DNA from: Rhodospirillaceae bacterium
Lineage (GTDB): Bacteria; Pseudomonadota; Alphaproteobacteria; JAEUKQ01
Assembly: GCA_016722635.1 (NCBI GenBank)
Contig: JADKIX010000011.1
Location: forward strand, 372,001 to 436,000
Reading direction: 5' to 3'
Length of the DNA stretch: 64,000 nucleotides
Made by a program: the position numbers and the translations under genes. Of this stretch, positions 1 through 9,225 are shown in pieces. Position 1 is the first letter of the stretch. Each line of letters starts with the position of its first letter. The notes beneath the pieces were generated by a model. That model saw only the letters and a program-made list of their open reading frames with translations. It did not search any database and was not told where the DNA came from.

Positions 1-1760
1 ATCAGTTGTTACGCCAAAGCGGAACATTTCGCGCCAACCAGCAAATGGTGGAAAGGGTGATGGATTCGAATGAGCTTGAAAAGGAACGCGGTATCACTAT
101 TTTGGCCAAATGCACGTCGGTTACGTGGAAAGGCATTAAGCTGAATATTGTGGATACGCCGGGGCACGCCGATTTCGGCGGAGAAGTTGAGCGTATTTTA
201 AACATGGTGGATGGGGTCGTGGTGTTGGTGGATGCAGCTGAAGGGCCTATGCCGCAAACCAAATTTGTGACCATGAAAGCTTTAAAACAAGGGTTGAAGC
301 CGATTGTGGTCATTAACAAGGTGGATCGTCCTGATGCCCGAGCCCAAGAGGTACAAAATCTGGTTTTTGATTTGTTTGCCTTATTGGGTGCTACCGATGA
401 GCAACTTGATTTTCCAACCCTTTTCGCATCTTCCAAGCAGGGATGGGCCGCACATTCCTTAGATGCCCCCCGCCTAAATCTAGAGCCGCTTTTTGATTTG
501 ATTGTCAAACACGTGGCGCCGCCGACATGCAACCCCGATGAAAAATTCGCTATGCTTGCTACCATTATCGAATCAGATCCCTATTTGGGGCGTATTTTAA
601 CAGGGCGTATCAATACGGGAAAAGCAAAAGTCAATATGCCAGTCAAGGCACTAAGCCCCGATGGAAAGGTCATCGAACAAGGACGTCTAACCAAATTATT
701 GGCTTTCCGCGGTGTGGAACGGATCCCAGTTGAGCAAGCAGTTGCAGGTGATATTATAGCCATTGCGGGGTTAGGGGCACCCACCGTGGCCGATACCATT
801 TGCGATCCCGCTGTCATGACCCCCATTCCAGCCCAACCCATTGATCCGCCAACCCTGTCCATTAATATCAGCGTGAATGATTCACCCCTAGCTGGACGGG
901 AAGGTAATAAAGTTACCAGCCGAGAAATTCGCGCCAGGCTTTGGAAGGAAGGCGAGGGGAACGTCGCCATTCGCGTCAAGGAATCGGATCAGAAGGATTC
1001 GTTTGAGGTTTCTGGACGGGGTGAATTGCAATTGGGTGTGTTGATTGAAACCATGCGGCGGGAAGGCTTTGAATTGTCCATCAGCCGACCGAAGGTGATT
1101 TATCAGCAAGATCCCGTAACTTCACAACGCTTGGAACCGTTCGAGGAGGTATTGGTTGACGTGGACGAAGAGTATGCGGGCGTTGTGGTTGAAAAAATTG
1201 GCATGCGTCGGGGGGAAATGTCTGACATGCAGCCATCCGGCAGCGGCAAAACCCGTGTCACTTTCATTGTGCCGTCTCGCGGATTGATCGGTTATCATGG
1301 CGAATTTATGACGGATACCCGGGGTACAGGTGTTATGAACAGGTTGTTCCACGGTTATGCGCCTTATAAAGGAGCCATTGGCGGCCGACGTAATGGCGTA
1401 TTGATTTCTACTTCCAACGGTAAAGCTGTAACCTATGCTTTATGGTATTTGGAAGAACGGGGTATTTTGATGGTTCCCCCCGGCGTTGATGTGTATGAAG
1501 GGATGATCCTCGGCGAGCATTCGCGTGAGAATGATTTGGACGTGAATCCGATTAAGGAAAAGCATCTCAGCAACGTTCGGACAACGGCGAAAGAAGAGGC
1601 TATCCGCCTGACTCCACCGCTGATCATGACGTTAGAAAAAGCGATGTCTTATATCCAAGAAGATGAATTGGTTGAAGTCACGCCCAAGAACATCCGCCTA
1701 CGCAAGAAATACTTAAACCCTAATGAGCGCAAGAGATTCAACAAACAAAATTCGGATTAA
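1..1760 (+). CDS. typA: Translational GTPase TypA/BipA (5' end outside window)
   Basis: Ribosome-associated GTPase of the EF-G family that helps 50S assembly and stress adaptation. The visible 585 or so residues begin just after the Walker A region (reading QLLRQSGTFRANQQ at bases 3 onward), so the true start and the G1 motif lie left of the window. Seen: switch I/II with ERGITI and VDTPGHADFGGEVER, the NKVDRPDAR G4 motif, and the BipA-specific C-terminal half (SGRGELQLGVLIETMRREG, VPSRGLIGYHGEFMTDTRG). Full-length relatives are about 605-610 residues, so only some 20-25 residues are missing. The stop overlaps the proposed start of the following transporter gene by 38 bases. Confidence 0.97.
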   Translation, partial: QLLRQSGTFRANQQMVERVMDSNELEKERGITILAKCTSVTWKGIKLNIVDTPGHADFGGEVERILNMVDGVVVLVDAAEGPMPQTKFVTMKALKQGLKPIVVINKVDRPDARAQEVQNLVFDLFALLGATDEQLDFPTLFASSKQGWAAHSLDAPRLNLEPLFDLIVKHVAPPTCNPDEKFAMLATIIESDPYLGRILTGRINTGKAKVNMPVKALSPDGKVIEQGRLTKLLAFRGVERIPVEQAVAGDIIAIAGLGAPTVADTICDPAVMTPIPAQPIDPPTLSINISVNDSPLAGREGNKVTSREIRARLWKEGEGNVAIRVKESDQKDSFEVSGRGELQLGVLIETMRREGFELSISRPKVIYQQDPVTSQRLEPFEEVLVDVDEEYAGVVVEKIGMRRGEMSDMQPSGSGKTRVTFIVPSRGLIGYHGEFMTDTRGTGVMNRLFHGYAPYKGAIGGRRNGVLISTSNGKAVTYALWYLEERGILMVPPGVDVYEGMILGEHSRENDLDVNPIKEKHLSNVRTTAKEEAIRLTPPLIMTLEKAMSYIQEDELVEVTPKNIRLRKKYLNPNERKRFNKQNSD

Positions 1761-3138
1761 TAGCATATTGGGACAAAACCAACATTTAGGTTCACCTAAA
1801 AAATCTTGGTGGTTGAGAGCGGTCGGTCTGTATACAGACCGCCGCAGTTTTGCCTTGTTATTGCTGGGGATATCTGCAGGCATGCCGTATTTCCTGTTGC
1901 ATGGATCCTTAACCGCTTGGTTGCGTGAGGGTGGCGTGGATCGAGCAATGATAGGCTATATCAGTTGGGTTGGAGTTTTCTACGGGGTGAAAGTTTTATG
2001 GGCCCCCTTGGTAGATCAAATAAAAATCCCCCTTCTTACCCGGTTCTTGGGAAAGCGGCGCGGCTGGATTTTGCTGTCCCAGATAGGGATTGTCAGTGGA
2101 TTATTATTGATGGTTTGGGGAGCACCTGTTTTTCCTGACCCTATACTTGATCAGCCTAAAGGCCTTGGAAATTTAACATATCTTGGGAATATGGGGATGT
2201 TTATCCTGGCGATTTTGTGGGTGGCCTTTTGGTCGGCAACCCAGGATATTGCCATTGATGCCTACCGGATCGAGGTGGCTGGGGAAGAGTTCCAAGGAGC
2301 TATGGTTTCCAATTACATTTTGGGCTATCGCATCGCCGGATCTTTGGTGGTAGGGGTGGGGGCTTTTTATTTGGCGGATTTATTGTCGTGGCCAGATGCC
2401 TATTTATTGATGGCTGCTTGTTTCCTGCCACTTATCCTGGTGGTTTTGCTGTCTCATGAACCTCAAGCTTACTCAACATCTCCTGCAAGGGGGTTTCTTG
2501 CACACATCCAACAAGCTGTTTTAAGGCCCTTTATTGAGTTTTTTCAACGCCAATCTTGGAGTAGCGCTCTTGTTATTTTGGGGTTTATCGCTCTTTGCAA
2601 AGTCAGTGATATTGTCATGGGGCCAATGGTCAACCCTCTTTACAAAGATTTGGGGTTTACGAATATCGAAATTGCCAATATTACCAAGGTTTATGGATTT
2701 GCGATCACTATATTAGGGGGGTTCATAGCAGGAATTTTAGTTGCCCGCTATTCTGCTAAGAGGTTGTTGTTGCCTGCTATCATTTTACTAGCTGTGCCTA
2801 ACCTGATGTTTATGGTGCTGGCAGACCATCCAAAAGATATCCTATTATTGGCTTCAGCCATCAGTGCCGATAATTTTGGCAATGGCTTGGCGGCTACAAT
2901 TTTAGTTGCTTATTTCTCGGGCTTGGCCAATAAGGCCTATACGGCTACGCAATATGCTTTATTCAGTTCTTTAATGAACTTACCAGGCACCATCTTGGGC
3001 GGATTTTCAGGCTGGATAACCGAGCAGGTTGGCTATAGCAATTTCTTTTTGATCAGTGCGTGCTTGGCATTGCCAGCTCTTTCCTTGGCCTTTATCCTGC
3101 AATGGCGCCCAGGGGTTAAATCGCAGGGGAAGACCTAA
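1723..3138 (+). CDS. AmpG-type muropeptide MFS transporter
   Basis: Inner-membrane major facilitator protein of the AmpG family, which imports anhydro-muropeptides released during cell-wall turnover. About 470 residues with twelve or more hydrophobic segments; AmpG-like features include the N-terminal GISAGMPYFLLHGSLTAWLR stretch, VLWAPLVDQ and the FWSATQDIAIDAYRIE motif. The ATG at 1723 lies inside the typA 3' end; the first predicted membrane segment starts about 40 residues later, so a downstream TTG is possible. It converges on phoB and the two coding ends overlap by 23 bases. Substrate is inferred from family only; no ampD/ampC is in the window. Confidence 0.85.
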   Translation: MSARDSTNKIRINSILGQNQHLGSPKKSWWLRAVGLYTDRRSFALLLLGISAGMPYFLLHGSLTAWLREGGVDRAMIGYISWVGVFYGVKVLWAPLVDQIKIPLLTRFLGKRRGWILLSQIGIVSGLLLMVWGAPVFPDPILDQPKGLGNLTYLGNMGMFILAILWVAFWSATQDIAIDAYRIEVAGEEFQGAMVSNYILGYRIAGSLVVGVGAFYLADLLSWPDAYLLMAACFLPLILVVLLSHEPQAYSTSPARGFLAHIQQAVLRPFIEFFQRQSWSSALVILGFIALCKVSDIVMGPMVNPLYKDLGFTNIEIANITKVYGFAITILGGFIAGILVARYSAKRLLLPAIILLAVPNLMFMVLADHPKDILLLASAISADNFGNGLAATILVAYFSGLANKAYTATQYALFSSLMNLPGTILGGFSGWITEQVGYSNFFLISACLALPALSLAFILQWRPGVKSQGKT

Positions 3139-3823
3139 GTTTATCAACCATATACCCAACGGATCGGACGGTACGGATTATATCGGGGTCGTTGGGCTTC
3201 TTAGGATTATATAGGGCCTGCCGCAAGCGCCCGATGTGGACATCAACTGTTCGAAGATCAATATAGTGACCTTGGCCCCACACTGCATCCAGCAATTGTT
3301 CCCTGGTTAACGGACGGCCTTGGTTTAGCAGCAAATGCCTTAATAGTTTAAATTCTGTTGGGCTTAATAAAATCAACTCTTGTTCCTGATAAACTTGGTG
3401 ATGGTCAAGATCAACGGTTAAATTGGCATAAAGCAATTGGCTGTTTGAGGTTAACTGCAAACTACGCCGCAGCAGGCTTTTCACCCGGGCCAGCAATTCC
3501 TTGGTGCTGAACGGTTTGGTCATATAATCATCAGCGCCTGTTTCCAGCCCGCGCAGCTTGTCATCTTCCTCCGTACGGGCTGTCAAAATAAGGATGGGCA
3601 ATAAATAAAATTGTGGGGAACGTCTTAAGATCCGGCAAAGTTCTATGCCAGAAATTTTAGGCACCATCCAATCGGCAATCACCAAGTCGGGTTTCTGTTC
3701 CCGGATCAATGTTAAGGCAATCTCACCATCTTTAGCCAGGATCGCCTGGTAACCTGCACACTCTAAGTTATATTCCAGGATAGCCATCAGGGCTGGATCA
3801 TCTTCAACAATCAAAATTGTCAT
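3116..3823 (-). CDS. phoB: Phosphate regulon response regulator PhoB
   Basis: OmpR/PhoB-type response regulator that binds Pho boxes when phosphorylated by PhoR. Residues 1-120 form the receiver domain: acidic pocket VEDD near the start, phospho-acceptor Asp in IADWMVPKISG, and the conserved Lys in DYMTKPFS. Residues about 130-230 form the winged-helix domain (LSPTEFKLLRHLL, RTVDVHIGRLRQAL, RTVRSVGYM). Length of 235 is normal. It is the last gene of the minus-strand pst-phoU-phoB run, 14 bases after phoU, so it is probably cotranscribed from the Pho box upstream of pstS and autoregulated. Its stop lies inside the 3' end of the convergent permease gene. Confidence 0.96.
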   Translation of the reverse strand: MTILIVEDDPALMAILEYNLECAGYQAILAKDGEIALTLIREQKPDLVIADWMVPKISGIELCRILRRSPQFYLLPILILTARTEEDDKLRGLETGADDYMTKPFSTKELLARVKSLLRRSLQLTSNSQLLYANLTVDLDHHQVYQEQELILLSPTEFKLLRHLLLNQGRPLTREQLLDAVWGQGHYIDLRTVDVHIGRLRQALYNPKKPNDPDIIRTVRSVGYMVDKLRSSPAI

Positions 3824-3837
3824 CGAAACAGGCTGGA

Positions 3838-4596
3838 CTATTTGGGCGATTCCTTCTTAGGAAGAGCAGATGGGGTGGGAGTTAGGTAAGAATTGGTAAT
3901 CGTGTGATCGCTTTTGGGACGGTCCCCTTTAATTGGGGAGCCATGCACCATAAAATAAATGGTTTCCGCAATATTGGTGGCGTGGTCGCCGATCCGCTCA
4001 ATATTCTTGGCAATAAACAATAGATGGATACACCCACCGATGGTGCGTACATCTTCCATCATATAGGTCAGAAGCTCCCGGAAGACGCTGGTATAAAGGG
4101 CGTCCACTTCTTCATCCTGCCGCCAGGCTTGCAGGGCTTGATCTATATTTTTATTGATATAGGCATCCAACACATTTTTAACAATTTGTTGCACGGCTTT
4201 GCCCATCCGGGCAATACCTGTCATAAACTGTCCGTTCATCATGGTTTCGGGTAATGCTGGGACACGTTTGGCAACGTTGGCGGCATAATCGCCCATGCGC
4301 TCCAAATCACTGGAAATTCTTAAAGAGGAGACAACTTCTCGTAAATCTTGGGCCATCGGTTGCCTGAGTGCCAGGATTTTGACAACTAAATTACTGACCA
4401 TTTGATCGCGCGAGTCAATTTTTTGGTCTTGCTCAACCACTTCTTTCGCTTGTTTCAAATCATGGGACGCCAAGGCTTCGACCGCCTGTTGTAGTTGCGA
4501 TTCGACCAAAGCACCCATTTCAACAAGGATATTGCCTAATTGTTTTAATTGGTCATCAAATGATTTCACAATATGTTCGGGTAAATTTACCATCAT
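3838..4596 (-). CDS. phoU: Phosphate signalling regulator PhoU
   Basis: Cytoplasmic PhoU, which couples the Pst transporter to the PhoR kinase and keeps the regulon off when phosphate is plentiful. The 252 residues contain the two PhoU three-helix repeats with the metal-binding E/DxxxD-type signatures (SSDLERMGDYAANVAKR in the first, AKNIERIGDHATNIAE in the second). A short charged tail of about 30 residues follows. It starts at tandem ATG codons behind an AAAGGAAA-type ribosome site, 20 bases after pstB and 14 before phoB, which fits one transcript. Confidence 0.97.
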   Translation of the reverse strand: MMVNLPEHIVKSFDDQLKQLGNILVEMGALVESQLQQAVEALASHDLKQAKEVVEQDQKIDSRDQMVSNLVVKILALRQPMAQDLREVVSSLRISSDLERMGDYAANVAKRVPALPETMMNGQFMTGIARMGKAVQQIVKNVLDAYINKNIDQALQAWRQDEEVDALYTSVFRELLTYMMEDVRTIGGCIHLLFIAKNIERIGDHATNIAETIYFMVHGSPIKGDRPKSDHTITNSYLTPTPSALPKKESPK

Positions 4597-4616
4597 CTTT
4601 TCCTTTTTTTATTTTT

Positions 4617-5381
4617 TTAGCCGAAACGTCCGGTGATATATCCTTGGGTGCGCTGATCCTGAGGGCTGGTAAAAATTTCGTCGGTTGCGCCACTTTCAAT
4701 CAATTCACCCAGATGGAAAAAAGCAGTTTTTTGAGAAACGCGGGCCGCTTGCTGCATGGAATGGGTCACGATGACAATCGTGAAATTGTGGCATAACTCA
4801 TCAATCAATTCCTCAACCTTAGCGGTCGCAATGGGGTCAAGTGCTGAACAGGGTTCATCCATCAAAATAACATTGGGATTGATAGCAATTGCCCGGGCAA
4901 TGCAAAGCCGCTGTTGTTGGCCGCCAGACAGCGATAAAGCTGGTTCCTTCAAACGGTCTTTGACTTCTTTCCATAACCCTGCTTTTTCTAGGCTGTTCGT
5001 AACAATGGCATCCAGTTGCTGCCGGTTATTGGCTAATCCATGCAATTTAGGAGCGTAGGCAATATTTTCATAAATTGATTTGGGAAAAGGGTTCGGTTTT
5101 TGGAAAACCATCCCAACTTTGGCACGCAAGGTGACTACATCAATTTGGGGATCATAAATGTTGTGGCCATCTAAAAGGATTTCGCCTTGGATACGGCAAC
5201 TGGCGATCACATCATTCATCCGGTTTAAGCACCGCAGGAAAGTAGATTTACCGCAGCCGGATGGGCCAATTAAAGCGGTTACTTGGGACGACAGGATGTC
5301 CAAGGTCACAGACTTGAGGGCCTGTTTTTCCCCATAATAAACATTTAAGTCTTTAACAGTTATCTTCGCTTGGGTTGTCAT
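4617..5381 (-). CDS. pstB: Phosphate ABC transporter ATP-binding protein PstB
   Basis: ATPase subunit of the high-affinity PstSCAB phosphate importer. Visible motifs in 254 residues: Walker A GPSGCGKST, Q-loop VFQKPNPFPKSIYENIAY (typical of PstB), signature LSGGQQQR, Walker B VILMDEP and the switch His in VTHSMQQA. Length is standard for the family. It lies 58 bases after pstA and 20 before phoU in the pst operon. Confidence 0.98.
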   Translation of the reverse strand: MTTQAKITVKDLNVYYGEKQALKSVTLDILSSQVTALIGPSGCGKSTFLRCLNRMNDVIASCRIQGEILLDGHNIYDPQIDVVTLRAKVGMVFQKPNPFPKSIYENIAYAPKLHGLANNRQQLDAIVTNSLEKAGLWKEVKDRLKEPALSLSGGQQQRLCIARAIAINPNVILMDEPCSALDPIATAKVEELIDELCHNFTIVIVTHSMQQAARVSQKTAFFHLGELIESGATDEIFTSPQDQRTQGYITGRFG

Positions 5382-5439
5382 AGGTTTCTACTAAACGCCT
5401 TATTGTTTTTAATAAAAAGCAAAAAATTCTAGCTTGGTT

Positions 5440-6684
5440 TTACCATTTTTTTTCCACCCGTTGCCGGATGATAATGGCAACCGAGTTCATTAACACCAAA
5501 AATAATAACAACACAAAAATAGCTGCATAGGTTTTTTCAACAAAAGCAGTCTCCTGCAGATCAGACCACATATAAATTTGTGCCGGTAAAACGGTTGCGG
5601 GATCGGTGAATTTTGCTGGGATATCCACCACAAAAGCGATCATGCCGACCATCATTAAAGGTGCCGTTTCACCTAATGCACGCGCCATCCCTAGAATCGT
5701 TCCCGTTAAAACTCCGGGTAACGCCAAAGGAAAAACATGATGCCAAACAACTTGGGCTGGGGAAGCACCGACCGCCAGGGCTGCTTGCCTCACGGAATCG
5801 GGTACCGAACGTAGCGCAGCCCGCGCTGCGATAATAATAACCGGTAGGGTCATTAAGGCAAGCACCATTCCCCCAACCATTGGGGAAGAACGGGGCAGAT
5901 CAAAAAATCCCAAAAATACGACAATTCCCAATAACCCGAATATGATGGAGGGAATGGCTGCCAAATTATTAATATTAATTTCGATTAAACGGCTTAAGAA
6001 ATTTTTCTTGGAAAATTCTTCCAAATATAAAGCTGCCGCCGCCCCAAAAGGCAAAGATAATAATAAAGTAATAACCATGGTTAGGAAAGTGCCTGTAATA
6101 CTGCCCAAAATACCAGCTTCTTCCGGCTCACGGCTATCGCCTTTGCTCCAAAACAATTTATCAAGAGAGGTTTTGATCTGTTGCTGTTGTTCCAGTTGTT
6201 CCACCCATTGGCGTTGGTTATCGCTAAGTTTTGAATCTTTTTGGCCGGTTGTTTGATATTCGTCAACCAAGCTTGACGTGCGCACGTCAATGAAAAAAGA
6301 AGATGGCTGGCCTATGGGGGGTGGAAGGTCGCGCAGTTCGTCTGCAGCATGCGGGGATAACAGTTTCATGAGTTCCCGGCGTTCTGAAGACGTTGGGTTG
6401 ATGGCAAGGTTCTTTTCCAACAGCTGGCGGATCATGACCCGGTAATCCGGTCCGGTCCCATCATTGCTGGCTAAGGGCGCTATATCCGTTGTTGTGGCCT
6501 CAAGGCTAATATAGGTGTGAAAAAAAGCTGGCCACGCATGATACATAATATAAGTGAGCAGGAAAAATAAAAAACTGCTGGGTATTGCCAAGCTAACCAA
6601 CGCCATTATCCTGAAACGGCGTTCACCTTTCAAGCGTTGCCGCAATTTTTTCGGGGTTTGGGTCAAGGACAGGGTATTATTCAT
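5440..6684 (-). CDS. pstA: Phosphate ABC transporter permease PstA (N-terminally extended)
   Basis: Membrane permease subunit of the phosphate importer, partner of PstC. At 414 residues it is longer than the E. coli protein (about 296) because of an N-terminal region of roughly 170 residues with one membrane segment (near residues 25-50) and a hydrophilic periplasmic-type stretch; this matches the DUF3333-extended PstA common in alphaproteobacteria. The core permease holds the ABC-permease EAA-type loop (RQAALAVGASPAQVVWHHVFP) and about six membrane helices. Its start overlaps the pstC stop by 8 bases, suggesting translational coupling. Confidence 0.95.
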   Translation of the reverse strand: MNNTLSLTQTPKKLRQRLKGERRFRIMALVSLAIPSSFLFFLLTYIMYHAWPAFFHTYISLEATTTDIAPLASNDGTGPDYRVMIRQLLEKNLAINPTSSERRELMKLLSPHAADELRDLPPPIGQPSSFFIDVRTSSLVDEYQTTGQKDSKLSDNQRQWVEQLEQQQQIKTSLDKLFWSKGDSREPEEAGILGSITGTFLTMVITLLLSLPFGAAAALYLEEFSKKNFLSRLIEININNLAAIPSIIFGLLGIVVFLGFFDLPRSSPMVGGMVLALMTLPVIIIAARAALRSVPDSVRQAALAVGASPAQVVWHHVFPLALPGVLTGTILGMARALGETAPLMMVGMIAFVVDIPAKFTDPATVLPAQIYMWSDLQETAFVEKTYAAIFVLLLFLVLMNSVAIIIRQRVEKKW

Positions 6685-8059
6685 ATTTTTGCCGGTAGCG
6701 CGATAAAATCCATAAAGATATAATGTTTAAACTCAACGTAATCACAAACAGCAGTAAACCAAGGGCAAAAGCTGCCAAAGTTTTAGAACTGTTAAATTCT
6801 TGATCACCTGTTAAAAGGGTCGTGATCTGGACGGTGACGGTGGTGACAGATTGGAGAGGGTTAATACTTAAATTGGCAGCTAAGCCAGCGGCCATTACTA
6901 CGATCATGGTTTCGCCGATCGCGCGTGATACCGCGAGCAATATTCCCCCGATAATTCCCGGCAAAGCAGCGGGGACCAAAACCCGGCAAATGGTTTCTGA
7001 TTTTGTAGCGCCTAATGCGTAAGAACCATCGCGCAGTGAGCTGGGGACTGCTTTTAAAGCATCATCGCTTAGGGAGGCTACGAAGGGTATAATCATCATT
7101 CCCATCACCAATCCAGCTGCTAAGGCGCTTTCAGCGGCGACGTCCAAACCTAAGCTTTCCCCCAATTTACGGATAAGGGGGGCCAGCACGATGGCTGCAA
7201 AATACCCGTAAACGACGGTAGGGATCCCTGCCAATAATTCAAGCACTGGTTTCAGGATTGAGCGCTGCCGCGGCGATAAATATTCGGCCATATAGATAGC
7301 AGACATTAAACCCAAGGGGGCAGCGATAGTGATGGCTATCACTGTGATTAAAGCGGTGCCCAAGATAACAGGAATGACCCCGAAGCTGCCTGAACTTCCG
7401 GTTTGATCTGCTCGAATGGCGGTTTGTGGGCTCCATTCCGTACCAAACAGGAATTCACCTAAGGGCACACGATCGAAAAACCGCCAAGCTTCCATTAATA
7501 GAGACAAAACAATCCCTAGGGTAATGGCAATCGCGATGCTGGCGCAAGCTGCCAGAAATATTTTAACCAGGCTTTCAACAGCTGGGCGGGCCCGGAAATC
7601 TGTTCTGATATAGTGTTTTGACCACCAGCCGCCAATTATTGTGCCAATCAACAGAATCATTATGTAGGCATAATATTCTATCTCCTGCCATTTTTGCAGC
7701 AAATGCTGGAATTTATCCCAAATATCCTGCGGCACAATGGGCGATATCTGTGAAAAAGGATTGGTTAAGCTTGCTTGCAGAAGGGAATAAAAATCTTGGG
7801 GGGTAAGGTTGCTGTCCCTAAAAATGTTTTCAGGGATACCAGCAATTGTTTGATGATAGGTGAAATAAGGTAGGAAAATGGCACTAGCCAAGAGGCACAG
7901 AAGACCAATACCGCCTGCCCACACTGCAGAATAGAAACCATAATAGGCGGGGCGTGCAGCCAGAACCAGGCCAGTTTTTCGCTGGATTAGGGAAGCTTTT
8001 CGGCTTCCCCAATAATAAGAAGTAAGAGCGAGAAAAGCCAGCATCAAGAAAAACAGCAC
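6677..8059 (-). CDS. pstC: Phosphate ABC transporter permease PstC
   Basis: Second membrane permease of the PstSCAB importer. The 460 residues exceed the E. coli length (about 320) through an N-terminal extension with two membrane segments and a soluble stretch around residues 70-130, as in other alphaproteobacterial PstC proteins. The permease core carries the EAA-type loop (LRDGSYALGATKSETICRVL) and several membrane helices. It follows pstS by 36 bases and overlaps pstA by 8. Confidence 0.95.
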   Translation of the reverse strand: MLFFLMLAFLALTSYYWGSRKASLIQRKTGLVLAARPAYYGFYSAVWAGGIGLLCLLASAIFLPYFTYHQTIAGIPENIFRDSNLTPQDFYSLLQASLTNPFSQISPIVPQDIWDKFQHLLQKWQEIEYYAYIMILLIGTIIGGWWSKHYIRTDFRARPAVESLVKIFLAACASIAIAITLGIVLSLLMEAWRFFDRVPLGEFLFGTEWSPQTAIRADQTGSSGSFGVIPVILGTALITVIAITIAAPLGLMSAIYMAEYLSPRQRSILKPVLELLAGIPTVVYGYFAAIVLAPLIRKLGESLGLDVAAESALAAGLVMGMMIIPFVASLSDDALKAVPSSLRDGSYALGATKSETICRVLVPAALPGIIGGILLAVSRAIGETMIVVMAAGLAANLSINPLQSVTTVTVQITTLLTGDQEFNSSKTLAAFALGLLLFVITLSLNIISLWILSRYRQKYE

Positions 8060-8095
8060 GCCATTCCCTCCATTTTAGGGCCAATATCTTAATCG

Positions 8096-9112
8096 TTAAG
8101 GCCGATAAACCTTCAACTGCCGGATATTTTGCAATTGTTGGGCATGATCCGATGCAGGTAAGGGAACTAAACCTTTATCAGCTAAATATCCATCTTGCCC
8201 GCTCGATTGGTCGCTAGCATATTCCAGCATAAATTCTTTTAATCCTGGCACAAGGTCAAAATGACCTTTTTTGAAATAAACATACAAAGGGCGGGCAATC
8301 TTGTAACGCCCTGTGGCAATGCTATCAAAATCTGGTTTTACCGCATCAATCGCCAAACCATATAAAATATTCCCATTCTCCTCAAGGAAACTATAGCCGA
8401 AAATGCCCACAGATTTAGGGTTGGCCTGCAATTTCCGAACGATAAGGTTATCGTTCTCGCCTGCTTCAATGAAAGCGCCGTCTTCCCGCATGGTTTGGCA
8501 AATATTTTGCCGTTGGTCGGCCGCTAGAGAAGCAACTTCCTGAAATTGCATACATCCCTTATCCATTACCAATTCGACAAAAGAATCACGGGTACCGGAA
8601 GTTGGCGGGGGCCCCAAAACCTCAATTTTATCATTGGGTAATTGCGGGTTAATATCCTTCCAGGTTTTATAGGGATTAGCCACTAATTTCCCGTTGACTG
8701 GAACGGTTTTTGCCAGCGCCAGCCATAATTCCTTGGTAGTCAGGTTGAAAGGCTGATGTTGGTTGGATTGTGCAATAACAATACCATCAAACCCTATTTT
8801 CAACTCGATGATTTCGGTGACGCCATTTTTGGTGCAAAGCTCGATTTCCGAATCTTTGATCCGTCTTGAGGCATTAACGACGTCGGGATAAGATTCACCA
8901 AAACCTGAACACCATAATTTGATTCCACCCCCTGTGCCAGTTGATTCAACAATAGGGGTACGAAATTTTGTATTTCGGCCAAAATTTTCGGCAACATTTG
9001 TGGTAAAAGGAAAAACGGTGCTGGAGCCTACAACACGGATCTGATCCCGTGCTTCGGCGATGGTTGCCCAGGATAATAAAGTTATCCCAAGGGCAGTTGA
9101 TAATATTTTCAT
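8096..9112 (-). CDS. pstS: Periplasmic phosphate-binding protein PstS
   Basis: Secreted solute-binding protein that delivers phosphate to PstCA. The ATG at 9112 gives a clean signal peptide (MKILSTALGITLLSWATIAEA) and has an AGGA ribosome site about 9 bases upstream; an earlier in-frame ATG at 9175 would add 21 residues ahead of the signal and is less likely. The mature part has the PstS phosphate-loop regions (RVVGSSTVFPFT, ESTGTGGG, TSGTRDSFVELV). The product is 338 residues. A Pho box lies about 80 bases upstream, making this the first gene of the phosphate-starvation operon. Confidence 0.96.
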   Translation of the reverse strand: MKILSTALGITLLSWATIAEARDQIRVVGSSTVFPFTTNVAENFGRNTKFRTPIVESTGTGGGIKLWCSGFGESYPDVVNASRRIKDSEIELCTKNGVTEIIELKIGFDGIVIAQSNQHQPFNLTTKELWLALAKTVPVNGKLVANPYKTWKDINPQLPNDKIEVLGPPPTSGTRDSFVELVMDKGCMQFQEVASLAADQRQNICQTMREDGAFIEAGENDNLIVRKLQANPKSVGIFGYSFLEENGNILYGLAIDAVKPDFDSIATGRYKIARPLYVYFKKGHFDLVPGLKEFMLEYASDQSSGQDGYLADKGLVPLPASDHAQQLQNIRQLKVYRP

Positions 9113-9192
9113 GAGCTTAGTCCTAATTTTGATAGGGGTTGCAAATATCATTATCAATTCAAATGATAATATCAATCATATTGGCAAATGAT

Positions 9193-9211
9193 TATGACAA
9201 CTTCATGACAA
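9193..9211 (-). promoter_or_regulatory. Pho box upstream of pstS
   Basis: On the minus strand the sequence holds two direct TTGTCAT units starting 11 bases apart (9211-9205 and 9200-9194), separated by GAAG. Two 7-base units with an 11-base period is the known PhoB-binding arrangement (consensus CTGTCAT-N4-CTGTCAT). A weaker third unit may follow at 9189-9183. The site sits between the phoR stop (9226) and the pstS start (9112), so it is placed to drive pstS-pstC-pstA-pstB-phoU-phoB but not phoR. Confidence 0.85.
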
Positions 9212-9225
9212 ACGGATTGATTATA

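Noticed and set aside
2..565. 187-codon minus-strand ORF
   Set aside because: Antisense to typA, which is clearly coding on the plus strand.
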